Source: Caryophanales bacterium UBA5632
GTDB taxonomy: Bacteria > Bacillota_I > Bacilli_A > Izemoplasmatales > Hujiaoplasmataceae
Assembly (NCBI GenBank): GCA_002421405.1
Contig: DIJY01000076.1
Span: 2,558-21,897 of the forward strand
Direction: 5' to 3'
Length of the DNA: 19,340 nt
The translations under genes were made by a program, and so were the position numbers. Shown here piece after piece: positions 1 to 7,439 of this stretch. How positions within the stretch are numbered: the first letter of the stretch is position 1; each line of letters opens with the position of its first letter. The notes beneath the pieces were generated by a model, which did no database searches, had not been told where the DNA came from, and saw nothing but the letters and a program-made list of their open reading frames with translations.

Positions 1-201
1 AAAATCGAAAAAGAACATGAAGAACGTTATTTAGCGTTGCTAAAACAACTTAAAGACAACCGTGTCTTTGAGTCTGAAGAATCGGAAATTTGGATTTGCG
101 CTGAATGTGGTCATATTCATGTGGGTAAAAAAGCGCCTGAAAAATGTCCAGTCTGTGATCATCCAAAATCATATTTTAAACGCAGAGTTAAAGGTTATTA
201 A
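1..201 (+). CDS. Rubrerythrin, C-terminal part (cut by window edge)
   Basis: The reading frame is open from base 1 and gives 66 residues before TAA. The tail has a rubredoxin-like iron site: CAEC at residues 34-37 and CPVC at residues 49-52, with the GKKAPEKCPVC pattern typical of rubrerythrin. Rubrerythrins are non-haem di-iron peroxidases that reduce hydrogen peroxide in anaerobes and microaerophiles. The N-terminal four-helix di-iron domain lies outside the window, so its catalytic ligands cannot be checked. A terminator follows 9 bases after the stop, so this gene ends its own transcription unit. The family assignment is solid from the rubredoxin tail; the subtype is open. Confidence 0.85.
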   Translation, partial: KIEKEHEERYLALLKQLKDNRVFESEESEIWICAECGHIHVGKKAPEKCPVCDHPKSYFKRRVKGY

Positions 202-209
202 TCATAATT

Positions 210-234
210 AGAAGACGAAAGTCTTCTTTTTTTT
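210..234 (+). terminator. Intrinsic terminator after rubrerythrin
   Basis: A perfect 7-bp stem (AGAAGAC / GTCTTCT) with a GAAA tetraloop is followed by seven T. It separates the rubrerythrin unit from rsgA. Confidence 0.9.
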
Positions 235-246
235 ACTTTAATCAAG

Positions 247-252
247 TATAAT
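247..252 (+). promoter_or_regulatory. Putative -10 box for rsgA-rpe-thiN
   Basis: A perfect TATAAT lies 38 bases upstream of the rsgA start and just after the preceding terminator. No convincing -35 is visible at the usual spacing, because that position falls in the terminator T-tract. The call rests on the -10 and on position. Confidence 0.45.
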
Positions 253-290
253 GTTATTGATACTATTTATCAGTATTTGGAGGATAATAT

Positions 291-1157
291 TTGAAAAAAG
301 GTAGAATTATTCGTCTCATTGGTGGTTTATATACTGTAATCGATGAATTAGGTAACCGTGTTGATACAAGACCCATTGGTTTATTTCGATATCAAAACAT
401 TTCACCCAAAGTCGGTGATGATGTTTTGTATGATGAAGAGTCAATTCAAGAAGTACTACCGAGGAGAAATGATTTAGTTAGACCCGCCATCGCCAATGTT
501 GACCAAGCAATTATTATTAATTCGGCAAAAAAGCCGGATTTTAGCTTTTATTTGTTGGATCAATTTTTAGCTCTTATTGAAGCAGCGAATGTATTACCGC
601 TCATTGTATTAACAAAAATTGATTTATTAACTGCCGACGAATTAGACACTTTAAAAGCAAAACTTGAATATTATTCTTCGATGTATCAGGTGTGTTACGT
701 TGATTCAAAAAACAAAGTTGGCATGGATGAATTAATGACGCATTTATCAGGAAAACTGAGTGTTTTCTCAGGTCAAACTGGCGCTGGAAAAAGCAGTCTT
801 CTCAATGCGATTGACCCTTTACTCAATTTGAAGACCGATGCCATATCAGAGGCTTTAGGAAGAGGAAAACATACAACACGTCATGTTGAACTCATCAAAG
901 TTCAAGATGGATGGATTGCCGATACGCCTGGATTTTCGAAATTGGAGTTTCCTGAAATGGATATCACAAGTTTAAAAGACCTTTATCCTGATTTTGTTAG
1001 ACTGGCGAATGAATGTCGATTTAATCAATGTTTGCATATCAACGAACCTGATTGTGCCGTCAAAAAAGCATATCATGATGGCAGAATATTAAAAGAGAGA
1101 TATGAAAACTATGTCCTCTTTCATCAAAGTATTAAGAGTCAAAAACCGAGATATTAG
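291..1157 (+). CDS. rsgA: Ribosome small-subunit-dependent GTPase A (RsgA/YloQ)
   Basis: This is a 288-residue circularly permuted GTPase that assists late maturation of the 30S subunit and is stimulated by the ribosome. The N-terminal OB-fold spans about residues 1-65. The G motifs come in permuted order: TKID (G4) at 108-111, GQTGAGKSS (G1) at 161-169 and DTPG (G3) at 211-214. A C-terminal zinc site is formed by C242, C247, H249 and C255. Length is normal for the family. The start is TTG at 291, chosen because GGAGG at 279-283 sits 7 bases upstream and no better ATG exists. Its stop overlaps the ribosome binding site of rpe. The order rsgA-rpe-thiN is conserved in Firmicutes. Confidence 0.97.
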   Translation: MKKGRIIRLIGGLYTVIDELGNRVDTRPIGLFRYQNISPKVGDDVLYDEESIQEVLPRRNDLVRPAIANVDQAIIINSAKKPDFSFYLLDQFLALIEAANVLPLIVLTKIDLLTADELDTLKAKLEYYSSMYQVCYVDSKNKVGMDELMTHLSGKLSVFSGQTGAGKSSLLNAIDPLLNLKTDAISEALGRGKHTTRHVELIKVQDGWIADTPGFSKLEFPEMDITSLKDLYPDFVRLANECRFNQCLHINEPDCAVKKAYHDGRILKERYENYVLFHQSIKSQKPRY

Positions 1158-1169
1158 GAGGTTATTCAT

Positions 1170-1811
1170 ATGATTGTAGCTCCTTCATTTTTGACGGCTG
1201 ACATGAGTCGGCTTGAGTCTGAAATTAAATCAATATCCACCGCAAAATGGCTTCATTTTGATGTTATGGATGGTATTTTTGTTCCGAACAAAACATATGA
1301 TTATCATATTGTATCTGAGGTAAAACGTTATAGCAATCAATTTTTCGATTGTCATTTAATGGTTGATAATCCACTGATTGATATCTATCGATACGCTAAA
1401 GCGGGTGCCGATTCAATTACTGTGCATTTAGAGGCCTTAGGATTAGCCACAAAAGTTGCGATTGACGCAATTAAAAACCTTCAATTAAAAGTTGGTCTTT
1501 CAATTAAACCTAACACGAAGATTGAAGAATTATTACCTTATTTAGACGATATCGATTTGGTCTTAATTATGAGTGTCGAACCAGGTAAAGGCGGCCAAAA
1601 ATTCATGGAAGAATCTTTGGATAAAATCAGTTTTTTGTGTGATTATCGAAAAAAACATCAACTGAATTATTTAATAGAAGTCGACGGCGGAATCAACCTT
1701 TCAACCGGGAGATTAGTTTCCCTTGCTGGTGCTGATGTTGTTGTTGCGGGATCCTATATTTTTAATCAAATTGATCGAGCGAAAGCGATTAGTGAGTTAG
1801 AAAATGTCTAG
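1170..1811 (+). CDS. rpe: Ribulose-phosphate 3-epimerase
   Basis: This 213-residue TIM-barrel enzyme interconverts ribulose 5-phosphate and xylulose 5-phosphate in the non-oxidative pentose phosphate pathway. The metal and catalytic residues are in family position: H29 and D31 in HFDVMDG, H62 in DCHLMV and D172 in EVDGGI. The phosphate-binding segments VEPGKGGQKF (136-145) and GADVVVAGSYIF near the C-terminus are also present. AGGAGG at 1156-1161 is its ribosome binding site and overlaps the rsgA stop. Its end overlaps thiN by 8 bases, so the two are probably translationally coupled. No cofactor ligand is missing. Confidence 0.97.
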   Translation: MIVAPSFLTADMSRLESEIKSISTAKWLHFDVMDGIFVPNKTYDYHIVSEVKRYSNQFFDCHLMVDNPLIDIYRYAKAGADSITVHLEALGLATKVAIDAIKNLQLKVGLSIKPNTKIEELLPYLDDIDLVLIMSVEPGKGGQKFMEESLDKISFLCDYRKKHQLNYLIEVDGGINLSTGRLVSLAGADVVVAGSYIFNQIDRAKAISELENV

Positions 1812-2427
1812 TAAAGTCAAGGTCTTTAGCGGACCGAATAATTATAATTTGGGAAAAGTATATTTTGAAGAAATCGATGAGATTTTAGTCGGCGTTGATT
1901 CAGGACTTGAATATTTAATTGATAACGGGATGCGTATTGATTTCGCAATCGGTGATTTTGATTCCATCAAGAGTGAATATTTGGCTAAAATTAAGGATAT
2001 TGCAGGACAAATGGTTCGGCTTGATAAAGCGAAAAATATGACTGATTTAGCATACGCTATCGACTTTCTTTACAATAATATTGATTATGAATCGATTGAA
2101 GTTTATGGGGGTATTGGTGGACGGGTGGACCACTTGCTTGCAAATATCAATTTATTAAAACGATATGATTTAAAATTTGTTGATAATCATAATAAGATAT
2201 TTACCTTAAAGAAAGGAACTTATCACATTGATAATACCCACCATTACATCTCTTTTTTTGCGATTGAAGATGTCTTTGATTTCTCCATTAAAGGCTTTAA
2301 GTACGAACTAGAGAACTATTACTTGGGTTCTTCAGATTCTATTTGTGTTTCGAATGAAGGTAGCGGGGATATTGCATTCTCAAAAGGCCGTTTGTTAGTC
2401 ATTGAAACCGATGATATCCGGTTCTAG
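1804..2427 (+). CDS. thiN: Thiamine pyrophosphokinase
   Basis: This 207-residue enzyme transfers pyrophosphate from ATP to thiamine, giving thiamine diphosphate. The N-terminal half has the family's VGVDSGLEYLI segment and the acidic GDFDS metal motif at residues 50-54. KNMTDL at 77-82 and GGRVDHLLANI from residue 105 are further signature segments. The C-terminal half is a less conserved beta-rich domain that binds thiamine. The ATG lies inside the end of rpe, overlapping by 8 bases. Salvage of thiamine fits a small-genome organism, but no de novo thi genes or TPP riboswitch are visible here to test this. No clear terminator follows the gene. Confidence 0.95.
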   Translation: MSSKVKVFSGPNNYNLGKVYFEEIDEILVGVDSGLEYLIDNGMRIDFAIGDFDSIKSEYLAKIKDIAGQMVRLDKAKNMTDLAYAIDFLYNNIDYESIEVYGGIGGRVDHLLANINLLKRYDLKFVDNHNKIFTLKKGTYHIDNTHHYISFFAIEDVFDFSIKGFKYELENYYLGSSDSICVSNEGSGDIAFSKGRLLVIETDDIRF

Positions 2428-2480
2428 TAAAACTCATCAAAATTACACAATTTCTACAATATTCTATCGATTTTTTTTGT

Positions 2481-2486
2481 TATAAT
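2481..2486 (+). promoter_or_regulatory. Putative -10 box for the tandem protease operon
   Basis: A perfect TATAAT ends 22 bases upstream of the first protease start. The ATG at 2485 overlaps this box and is therefore unlikely to be a translation start. The -35 region is poor, being an AT-rich stretch around 2458-2466. Confidence 0.5.
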
Positions 2487-2508
2487 GACAGTTAATGAGG
2501 TGAACAGA

Positions 2509-3777
2509 ATGAAAAAAGTTTATGCTTTCATAGTATCATTATTATTTCTCGCCACAATGGGTTGCTCAATTGATTTTTCAACGACTAAAGGCGTTTATAC
2601 CCAAACAACAACGATGACCGTCTCGCAAACAACAACAGAGATGGCGATGGACGATGTCATTTCAGCCGTATATGCAAAAATATACGCAGAATTATATGAC
2701 GATATTCGTGCAGAAATCATCGCTGATTTATCAGAAGAACAGTTTTCTCTTATCTATGATAACGTCATGACCGACCTCTATGCAAAAATTGATGCAGGTG
2801 ATTTGACGCTTGAAGCTGTTTCAGCTGTGGATCAAATCTTTGATGTTGCTTTGAATTCAGCACCTGGCGTTGTTGGTGTTGCCAATCTTAATGCATCAAA
2901 CACAATTCAATCAGTGGGTTCTGGTGTTATTTATAAACAAACTGGTTCAACCTATTATGTTGTGACAAATCATCACGTCATTGAAGATGGAACATCTTTC
3001 GAAATCTATTTTGAAGATAAAACATCCATTGCAGCAACGTTAATCGGAGAGGACCCTTTAGTCGATGTGGCGGTATTGACTTTTGTTTCTAATAAAACGC
3101 TCACAGTGCTCAATTTTGGTGACTCTGAGGCCTTATCTCAAGGACAAATCGTTCTCGCGGTTGGAAATCCCAATGGTTTTGATTATTTTGGCTCTGTCAC
3201 GATGGGCGTTGTCTCAGGACTCAATCGTTATTTTGATATTGATAACGATAATGTTACTGACATGTTTGTGAACTATGTTCAACATGATGCAGCCATTAAT
3301 GCTGGAAATAGCGGTGGAGCATTATTCAATTTAAATGGCGAAGTGATTGGTTTGAATGTCATCAAAATTGCATCGACAGAAATTGAAGGCATGGGCTTTG
3401 CCATCCCTTCAGAACTCGTCGAAAGAATTTGTGCTGACATTGAAGAATTTGGTGTTTCAAAACAAGTGCCTGTATTGGGCATTACTTTTGTTGATATTAT
3501 GAATAATCCAACGTACTTTACAGCGAACAATATTACTTTGCCGCCTTCAATGACTTCAGGATTTTACGTCATTGGCATTCAAACGAATGCATCTTTTTAC
3601 GGATATGTACAAGTGGGTGATATCGTTACACAAATTGGTGATGTGACAATTGTTAATTCACTCGACTTTAAAGCAGGTTTTAGTAAGTATCGTGTTGGTG
3701 ATATCATCGATATTATTGTTTATCGAAATGGCGCCTATTTAACGATTGAAGATATTGAACTCAAACCAAGGCCATAG
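2509..3777 (+). CDS. HtrA-like trypsin-family serine protease lipoprotein with PDZ-like tail
   Basis: This is a predicted 422-residue surface protease. The start at 2509 follows GAGGTG and gives a clean signal peptide (MKK, hydrophobic core, then ATMGC) with probable lipidated C19. The lipobox is non-canonical, with Thr at -3. A Thr-rich linker (about 24-45) and a Tyr/Ile-rich acidic helical repeat (about 48-95) follow. The protease domain spans about residues 115-315, with predicted catalytic H156 (TNHHV), D186 (VDVAVL) and S268 (GNSGG). A PDZ-like domain follows at about 320-420 (VQVGDIVTQIGD, RVGDII). HtrA proteases degrade misfolded extracytoplasmic proteins. The specific substrate is unknown. 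It forms an operon with the paralogue downstream, 9 bases away. Confidence 0.9.
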   Translation: MKKVYAFIVSLLFLATMGCSIDFSTTKGVYTQTTTMTVSQTTTEMAMDDVISAVYAKIYAELYDDIRAEIIADLSEEQFSLIYDNVMTDLYAKIDAGDLTLEAVSAVDQIFDVALNSAPGVVGVANLNASNTIQSVGSGVIYKQTGSTYYVVTNHHVIEDGTSFEIYFEDKTSIAATLIGEDPLVDVAVLTFVSNKTLTVLNFGDSEALSQGQIVLAVGNPNGFDYFGSVTMGVVSGLNRYFDIDNDNVTDMFVNYVQHDAAINAGNSGGALFNLNGEVIGLNVIKIASTEIEGMGFAIPSELVERICADIEEFGVSKQVPVLGITFVDIMNNPTYFTANNITLPPSMTSGFYVIGIQTNASFYGYVQVGDIVTQIGDVTIVNSLDFKAGFSKYRVGDIIDIIVYRNGAYLTIEDIELKPRP

Positions 3778-3786
3778 GAGGAAATA

Positions 3787-5106
3787 ATGATGCGTAAATG
3801 GATGATTTTAATCTTTTGTACCCTCATTGTATCGACCTTAGGTTTTTATGTTTCTAGCCTATCGGGAGAAACAACAACAACACCTGAAACGACAATTCCA
3901 AGTACTGATTCAACAACATCCTCTTCCTTATATTCATATCAAGACAAACAAGATTTGATTAATCAAATTTATGAAGATATTTATGAGGAAGTCTATGCAA
4001 GTTTATATGCAAGTTTTTTAGAAGATATTCGTGCTGATGTTTACGCTGAAATATATGCGTCGATTGAATCTAAATTCGAGACGATTCTTAATCAAACAAC
4101 ATTAGCGATTCCGTTCGACGAGATGCAGCAACAAATCTATGCCGTATCAGAACTTGCAAGTCAATCCGTGGTTGGCGTGACCTCTTACTTAGGCCAAGAA
4201 GGAGTGTCATTAGGATCTGCCGTGATTTATGAATACGATGCAACGACGCAAACTTATTACATTATTACCAATGAACATGTAATTGATAAAGGTGACAATT
4301 TTAAGGTCGTTTTTAGCAATAAAAAAACAGTTACGGCGACTTTGCTTGGTTTTGATGCGGATGTGGATATTGCCGTATTATCTTTCAGCGGCGTTGGTCT
4401 TGACCAGAATTTATTAGTGTCTCCATTGGGTTCCTCAGCTTCTTTGACAAAAGGTACAGTCATTTTAGCAGCAGGGAATCCAAAAGGATATGATTTCTAT
4501 GGAACGTTTACCATGGGGATTGTTGCTGGGATCAATCGAAAAACAACGTGGGATTTAGTCGTTTCTTATATTCAACATGATGCATCAATCAACTCAGGCA
4601 ACAGTGGCGGACCTTTGTATAATCTTCAAGGCGAGGTGGTTGGAATCAATGTTGCAAAATTCGCAAGTGACGAAATTGAGGGGATGGGGTTTGCGATTCC
4701 CATCGACATGGTAAAAGATGTCGTCAATTCCATTCGAATGCTCAATGGAAGTTTCTCTGATATCAGTGGGAGCGTTTCGTTAAATTGGGTGAATGTTAAT
4801 CCCAAAGATTACGCGTTAAATTCAGAATTAACTAGTGTCAAATTATATCTTCCGACAGGAATAATGCGAGGATTATTAGTCAACTTTTTAGTAGACGATG
4901 GCGTGATGGACGCTTCAGGATTGTCATTAGGCGACCTTGTTGTCAAGATTGATAACTATCAAATCGTTTTGCTTTATCAAGCTCATCAGTACCTAAATCA
5001 AAACTATCAATCGGGTGATACGGTGACGCTGTGGTATTACCAGCTCGATAAATCAACTTTTACCTTTTCAACGACATTGCAATCAAAAACGATTGTACTA
5101 AATTAA
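3787..5106 (+). CDS. Membrane-anchored HtrA-like serine protease, tandem paralogue
   Basis: This 439-residue paralogue of the preceding protease has the same architecture. It starts with a hydrophobic segment (about 5-24) without a lipobox, so a signal anchor or cleaved signal peptide is more likely than lipidation. A Thr/Ser-rich stretch (about 27-48) and an acidic Tyr/Ile-rich helical repeat (about 52-97) follow. The trypsin-like domain (about 120-315) keeps an apparently intact triad: H164 (TNEHV), D194 (VDIAVL) and S273 (GNSGG). The C-terminal PDZ-like region (about 330-425) is more diverged, with LGDLVVKID recognisable. AGGAGG at 3776-3781 overlaps the upstream stop. ATG at 3787 is followed directly by a second ATG at 3790, and either could be used. 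A strong terminator follows. Confidence 0.9.
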   Translation: MMRKWMILIFCTLIVSTLGFYVSSLSGETTTTPETTIPSTDSTTSSSLYSYQDKQDLINQIYEDIYEEVYASLYASFLEDIRADVYAEIYASIESKFETILNQTTLAIPFDEMQQQIYAVSELASQSVVGVTSYLGQEGVSLGSAVIYEYDATTQTYYIITNEHVIDKGDNFKVVFSNKKTVTATLLGFDADVDIAVLSFSGVGLDQNLLVSPLGSSASLTKGTVILAAGNPKGYDFYGTFTMGIVAGINRKTTWDLVVSYIQHDASINSGNSGGPLYNLQGEVVGINVAKFASDEIEGMGFAIPIDMVKDVVNSIRMLNGSFSDISGSVSLNWVNVNPKDYALNSELTSVKLYLPTGIMRGLLVNFLVDDGVMDASGLSLGDLVVKIDNYQIVLLYQAHQYLNQNYQSGDTVTLWYYQLDKSTFTFSTTLQSKTIVLN

Positions 5107-5138
5107 AAACGCAATCTACAAATGTAAATTGCGTTTTT
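5105..5138 (+). terminator. Intrinsic terminator of the protease operon (bidirectional)
   Basis: An 11-bp arm AAAAACGCAAT pairs with ATTGCGTTTTT. The stem continues after one C/A mismatch with TACA/TGTA around a 2-base loop. The A-tract and T-tract on the two sides allow action on both strands. It overlaps the protease stop codon. Confidence 0.85.
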
Positions 5139-5150
5139 ATTTGAAGAAAG

Positions 5151-5176
5151 AAAAAACCCCTCTTTCGAGGGTTTTT
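5151..5176 (-). terminator. Intrinsic terminator of rpmB
   Basis: On the minus strand, AAAAACCC pairs with GGGTTTTT around a short inner TC/GA stem, followed by a T-rich run. It lies 7 bases beyond the rpmB stop and back to back with the protease terminator. Confidence 0.85.
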
Positions 5177-5182
5177 CTGAGT

Positions 5183-5374
5183 TTAGGCTCTAGTAACTTT
5201 TCCGCTTTTTAATGCTCTAGCAGAAACGTATACTCTCTTAACTTGGCCGTTTTCATCGATAATTCTAACTTTTTGAAGGTTTGCTTTCCACAATTTTCTT
5301 GTGGCAATCATCGAATGAGAACGTTGGTTACCTGACATGAATTTCTTTCCGGTTACCGCGCATACTCTTGGCAT
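5183..5374 (-). CDS. rpmB: 50S ribosomal protein L28
   Basis: This 63-residue basic protein carries the L28 pattern: an N-terminal RVCAVTGKKFMSGNQRSHS segment, RKLWKANLQKVRI in the middle and VSARALKSGKV at the end. Length is normal. It is a structural component of the large ribosomal subunit. GGAGT (minus strand, 5381-5385) is the ribosome binding site. In Bacillus, rpmB also sits between thiN and yloU/yloV and on the opposite strand, so position supports the call. The conserved cysteine pairs found in some zinc-type L28 proteins are absent; one Cys (C5) remains. Confidence 0.97.
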   Translation of the reverse strand: MPRVCAVTGKKFMSGNQRSHSMIATRKLWKANLQKVRIIDENGQVKRVYVSARALKSGKVTRA

Positions 5375-5411
5375 GATATCACTCCGTTTCTGTGTCTATT
5401 CAGCACTTAAT

Positions 5412-5439
5412 ATTTTATCATAGATATGATAGAATGCAA
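5412..5439 (-). promoter_or_regulatory. rpmB promoter with internal inverted repeat
   Basis: Read on the minus strand, TTGCAT (5434-5439), a 16-base spacer and TAAAAT (5412-5417) form a sigma-A-like promoter. Almost the whole spacer is a 7-bp perfect inverted repeat, TATCATA-GA-TATGATA (5416-5431). That is a possible operator, though such AT-rich repeats also arise by chance. Confidence 0.5.
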
Positions 5440-5498
5440 GCAATATTTCTTACTTTTTCGATTTGATGAAATGAGTATTGTAGCTTAATCTAAAGTAG

Positions 5499-5527
5499 TT
5501 GCGTTTTTTTTGGTAATATGATAGAAT
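5499..5527 (+). promoter_or_regulatory. Putative fakA promoter
   Basis: TTGCGT (5499-5504), a 17-base spacer and TAGAAT (5522-5527) lie about 90 bases upstream of fakA. The -10 is embedded in TATGATAGAATG (5517-5528), a 12-mer that also occurs at 5425-5436 next to the rpmB promoter. The stretch 5529-5609 holds no other gene that I can see. Confidence 0.45.
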
Positions 5528-5620
5528 GATTATGCTTTTTTTGAATTTCAAAATATCGCCTAAAAATCATTCGTATAAATGTGAAAATTTAATACTTTAA
5601 AATCGACATGGAGGAATTTT

Positions 5621-7306
5621 ATGGAAACGACAGTAATGGATGGTCAGTTATTTAAAAAATTAGTCATTAATGGAAGTATAAAACTAAAAAACAATCTTGA
5701 TCGTATAAATGAATTGAATGTATTTCCGGTTCCCGATGGAGATACAGGATCAAATATGTCCGCTACGATGCAAGCTGGCGCTAAATCCATCGCCGCTTCT
5801 GAAGATACTTCAATTGGAGCCGTTGCAAAAGTATTGGCTCGCGGGATGCTCATGGGAGCGAGAGGAAACTCTGGAGTTATCTTATCTCAACTATTTAGTG
5901 GATTTGCGAACGGGTTAAAAGGCATCGATCAAGCAAATGCAGTTCAATTTTCAAAAGCATTAAGACAAGGGGTTGAACAAGCATATAATGCTGTAATCAA
6001 TCCGGTTGAAGGAACAATGTTAACCGTTTCTAGAGAAGGCGCCGATGTTGCGTTAGCTTATTCTCACTCCAAAACGACATTTGAAGACTTATTTGTAAAA
6101 TATATTGAAGAATTAAACGCTTCATTGGAACGCACACCAGATTTACTACCAATTCTTAAAGAAGTTGGGGTTATTGATTCTGGTGGTGCAGGATACATTG
6201 AAGTTGTTTTAGGAATGGCTGATGCATTAAATGGCAAAATCTATAGTGACGCTTCAGCACAAGCACAACCATCAACCGAGCATAAGACGCTTCATGCGAT
6301 GAATATGGATAGTTTTAAAGACGCAACCGATTTTGGATACTGTACTGAATTCATTATGCAAATTGAAAAAGTTGATGAATTTAATCAAAAAGACTTCATC
6401 GAAATGATTTCACCTTTAGGCGATTCTTTGGTTGTCGTTCAAGATGATAATATATTAAAAGTCCATATTCATACAAAAACACCCGGAGACGCTTTAAACT
6501 TAGGACAACGTTTTGGATTTTTCATCAATATGAAAATCGAAAACATGACCGTTCAACATACTGAAGTTGTCATGCATCAACCGACATCGACCGAAGAACC
6601 TTGCGATTGTGGCCATGAACACGCGGTTGGTAAAACACCAAGAGTTAATAAAAAATATGCCATCATCGCTGTTGTCAATGGTGATGGATTGAAAGAGACC
6701 TTTATTGAGATGGGTTGTGACTTCATTATTGATGGTGGGCAAACCATGAATCCGTCGGTTGAAGATTTTGTGAAAGCATGTGAAAATATTCAAGCCGAAA
6801 ACATCATCATCATTCCGAACAATAAGAATGTATTGCTTTCTGCTGAAACAGCGGCGAAAGTCATTGAAAATCGTAAAGTTTTTGTATTAACTGCCAAAAC
6901 AATTCCGCAAGGATATGCAGCTTTGACAATGTTTGATGCGACACAAGACCCTGAAACAAATATTAAAGATATGTTACGTCATATCAATAATGTTAAAACA
7001 GGTGAGGTTACCTATGCTATTCGTGAAAGCATTAATAATGGCGTTAAGATTAACAAAGATGATTTTATGGGCATCTATAATGGCGAGATTGTTTGTAGTC
7101 TCAAGGATCGAATTGAAGCAGTGAAACAACTTCTCAAATCGATGATTGATAAATTTAGTGAAATCGTTACGATCATGTTTGGCTCTGATGTTGAAGAAAA
7201 TGAAGTCAATGAAATTGTAGAAGAAGTTTCAAATGATTTCCCAGTCGAAGTTGAAATTATCAACGGCGGACAAGATATCTACTCCTACATTATTTCTGTC
7301 GAATAA
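5621..7306 (+). CDS. fakA: Fatty acid kinase A subunit / DAK2-domain protein (FakA, YloV)
   Basis: This 561-residue protein matches the full length of YloV/FakA. FakA phosphorylates fatty acids carried by FakB (DegV-family) proteins, giving acyl-phosphate for PlsX/PlsY. The N-terminal DhaL-type kinase domain (about 1-205) has PDGDTGSN at 38-45 (nucleotide/Mg), ARGMLMGARGNSG (73-85), GTMLTVSREG (131-140) and DSGGAGY (186-192). The middle domain has the zinc-type ligands C241, H282 and H284. The C-terminal domain (about 345-561) is intact. A linker segment at 328-334 reads CDCGHEH, possibly an extra metal site. GGAGG at 5610-5614 sets the start. yloU/asp23, normally just upstream, is absent. 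A partner FakB is not in the window. Confidence 0.93.
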   Translation: METTVMDGQLFKKLVINGSIKLKNNLDRINELNVFPVPDGDTGSNMSATMQAGAKSIAASEDTSIGAVAKVLARGMLMGARGNSGVILSQLFSGFANGLKGIDQANAVQFSKALRQGVEQAYNAVINPVEGTMLTVSREGADVALAYSHSKTTFEDLFVKYIEELNASLERTPDLLPILKEVGVIDSGGAGYIEVVLGMADALNGKIYSDASAQAQPSTEHKTLHAMNMDSFKDATDFGYCTEFIMQIEKVDEFNQKDFIEMISPLGDSLVVVQDDNILKVHIHTKTPGDALNLGQRFGFFINMKIENMTVQHTEVVMHQPTSTEEPCDCGHEHAVGKTPRVNKKYAIIAVVNGDGLKETFIEMGCDFIIDGGQTMNPSVEDFVKACENIQAENIIIIPNNKNVLLSAETAAKVIENRKVFVLTAKTIPQGYAALTMFDATQDPETNIKDMLRHINNVKTGEVTYAIRESINNGVKINKDDFMGIYNGEIVCSLKDRIEAVKQLLKSMIDKFSEIVTIMFGSDVEENEVNEIVEEVSNDFPVEVEIINGGQDIYSYIISVE

Positions 7307-7323
7307 TATAATTGATACCGAAT

Positions 7324-7353
7324 AAACGGCATAGGAAGATCCTGTGCCGTTTT
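7324..7353 (+). terminator. Intrinsic terminator of fakA
   Basis: A 13-bp stem AAACGGCATAGGA / TCCTGTGCCGTTT (one G-T wobble) with a 3-base loop ends in TTTT. The T-tract is short but continues as AATTT. recG therefore has its own promoter; TAAAAT at 7413-7418 is a possible -10 with a weak -35. Confidence 0.85.
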
Positions 7354-7439
7354 AATTTACCATTTACTCAATGAATTTCACATGAATGCTTTAAAAATAT
7401 GTTGTTATTGGGTAAAATAGATTAGCGGGAGGGTCTATA

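Noticed and set aside
2406..2423. AACCG/CGGTT hairpin at the end of thiN as a terminator
   Set aside because: Only 5 bp and no T-tract follows; readthrough or an ordinary sequence is more likely.
5440..5620. Remnant of yloU/asp23 between rpmB and fakA
   Set aside because: Only very short frames are present, and no Asp23-like sequence could be recognised in any frame by eye.
5375..5620. Riboswitch or T-box upstream of fakA
   Set aside because: The leader is AT-rich without the conserved motifs of any class that I can recognise.
5644..5853. Minus-strand open frame within fakA
   Set aside because: Complement of the conserved DhaL domain; no start signal or family match.
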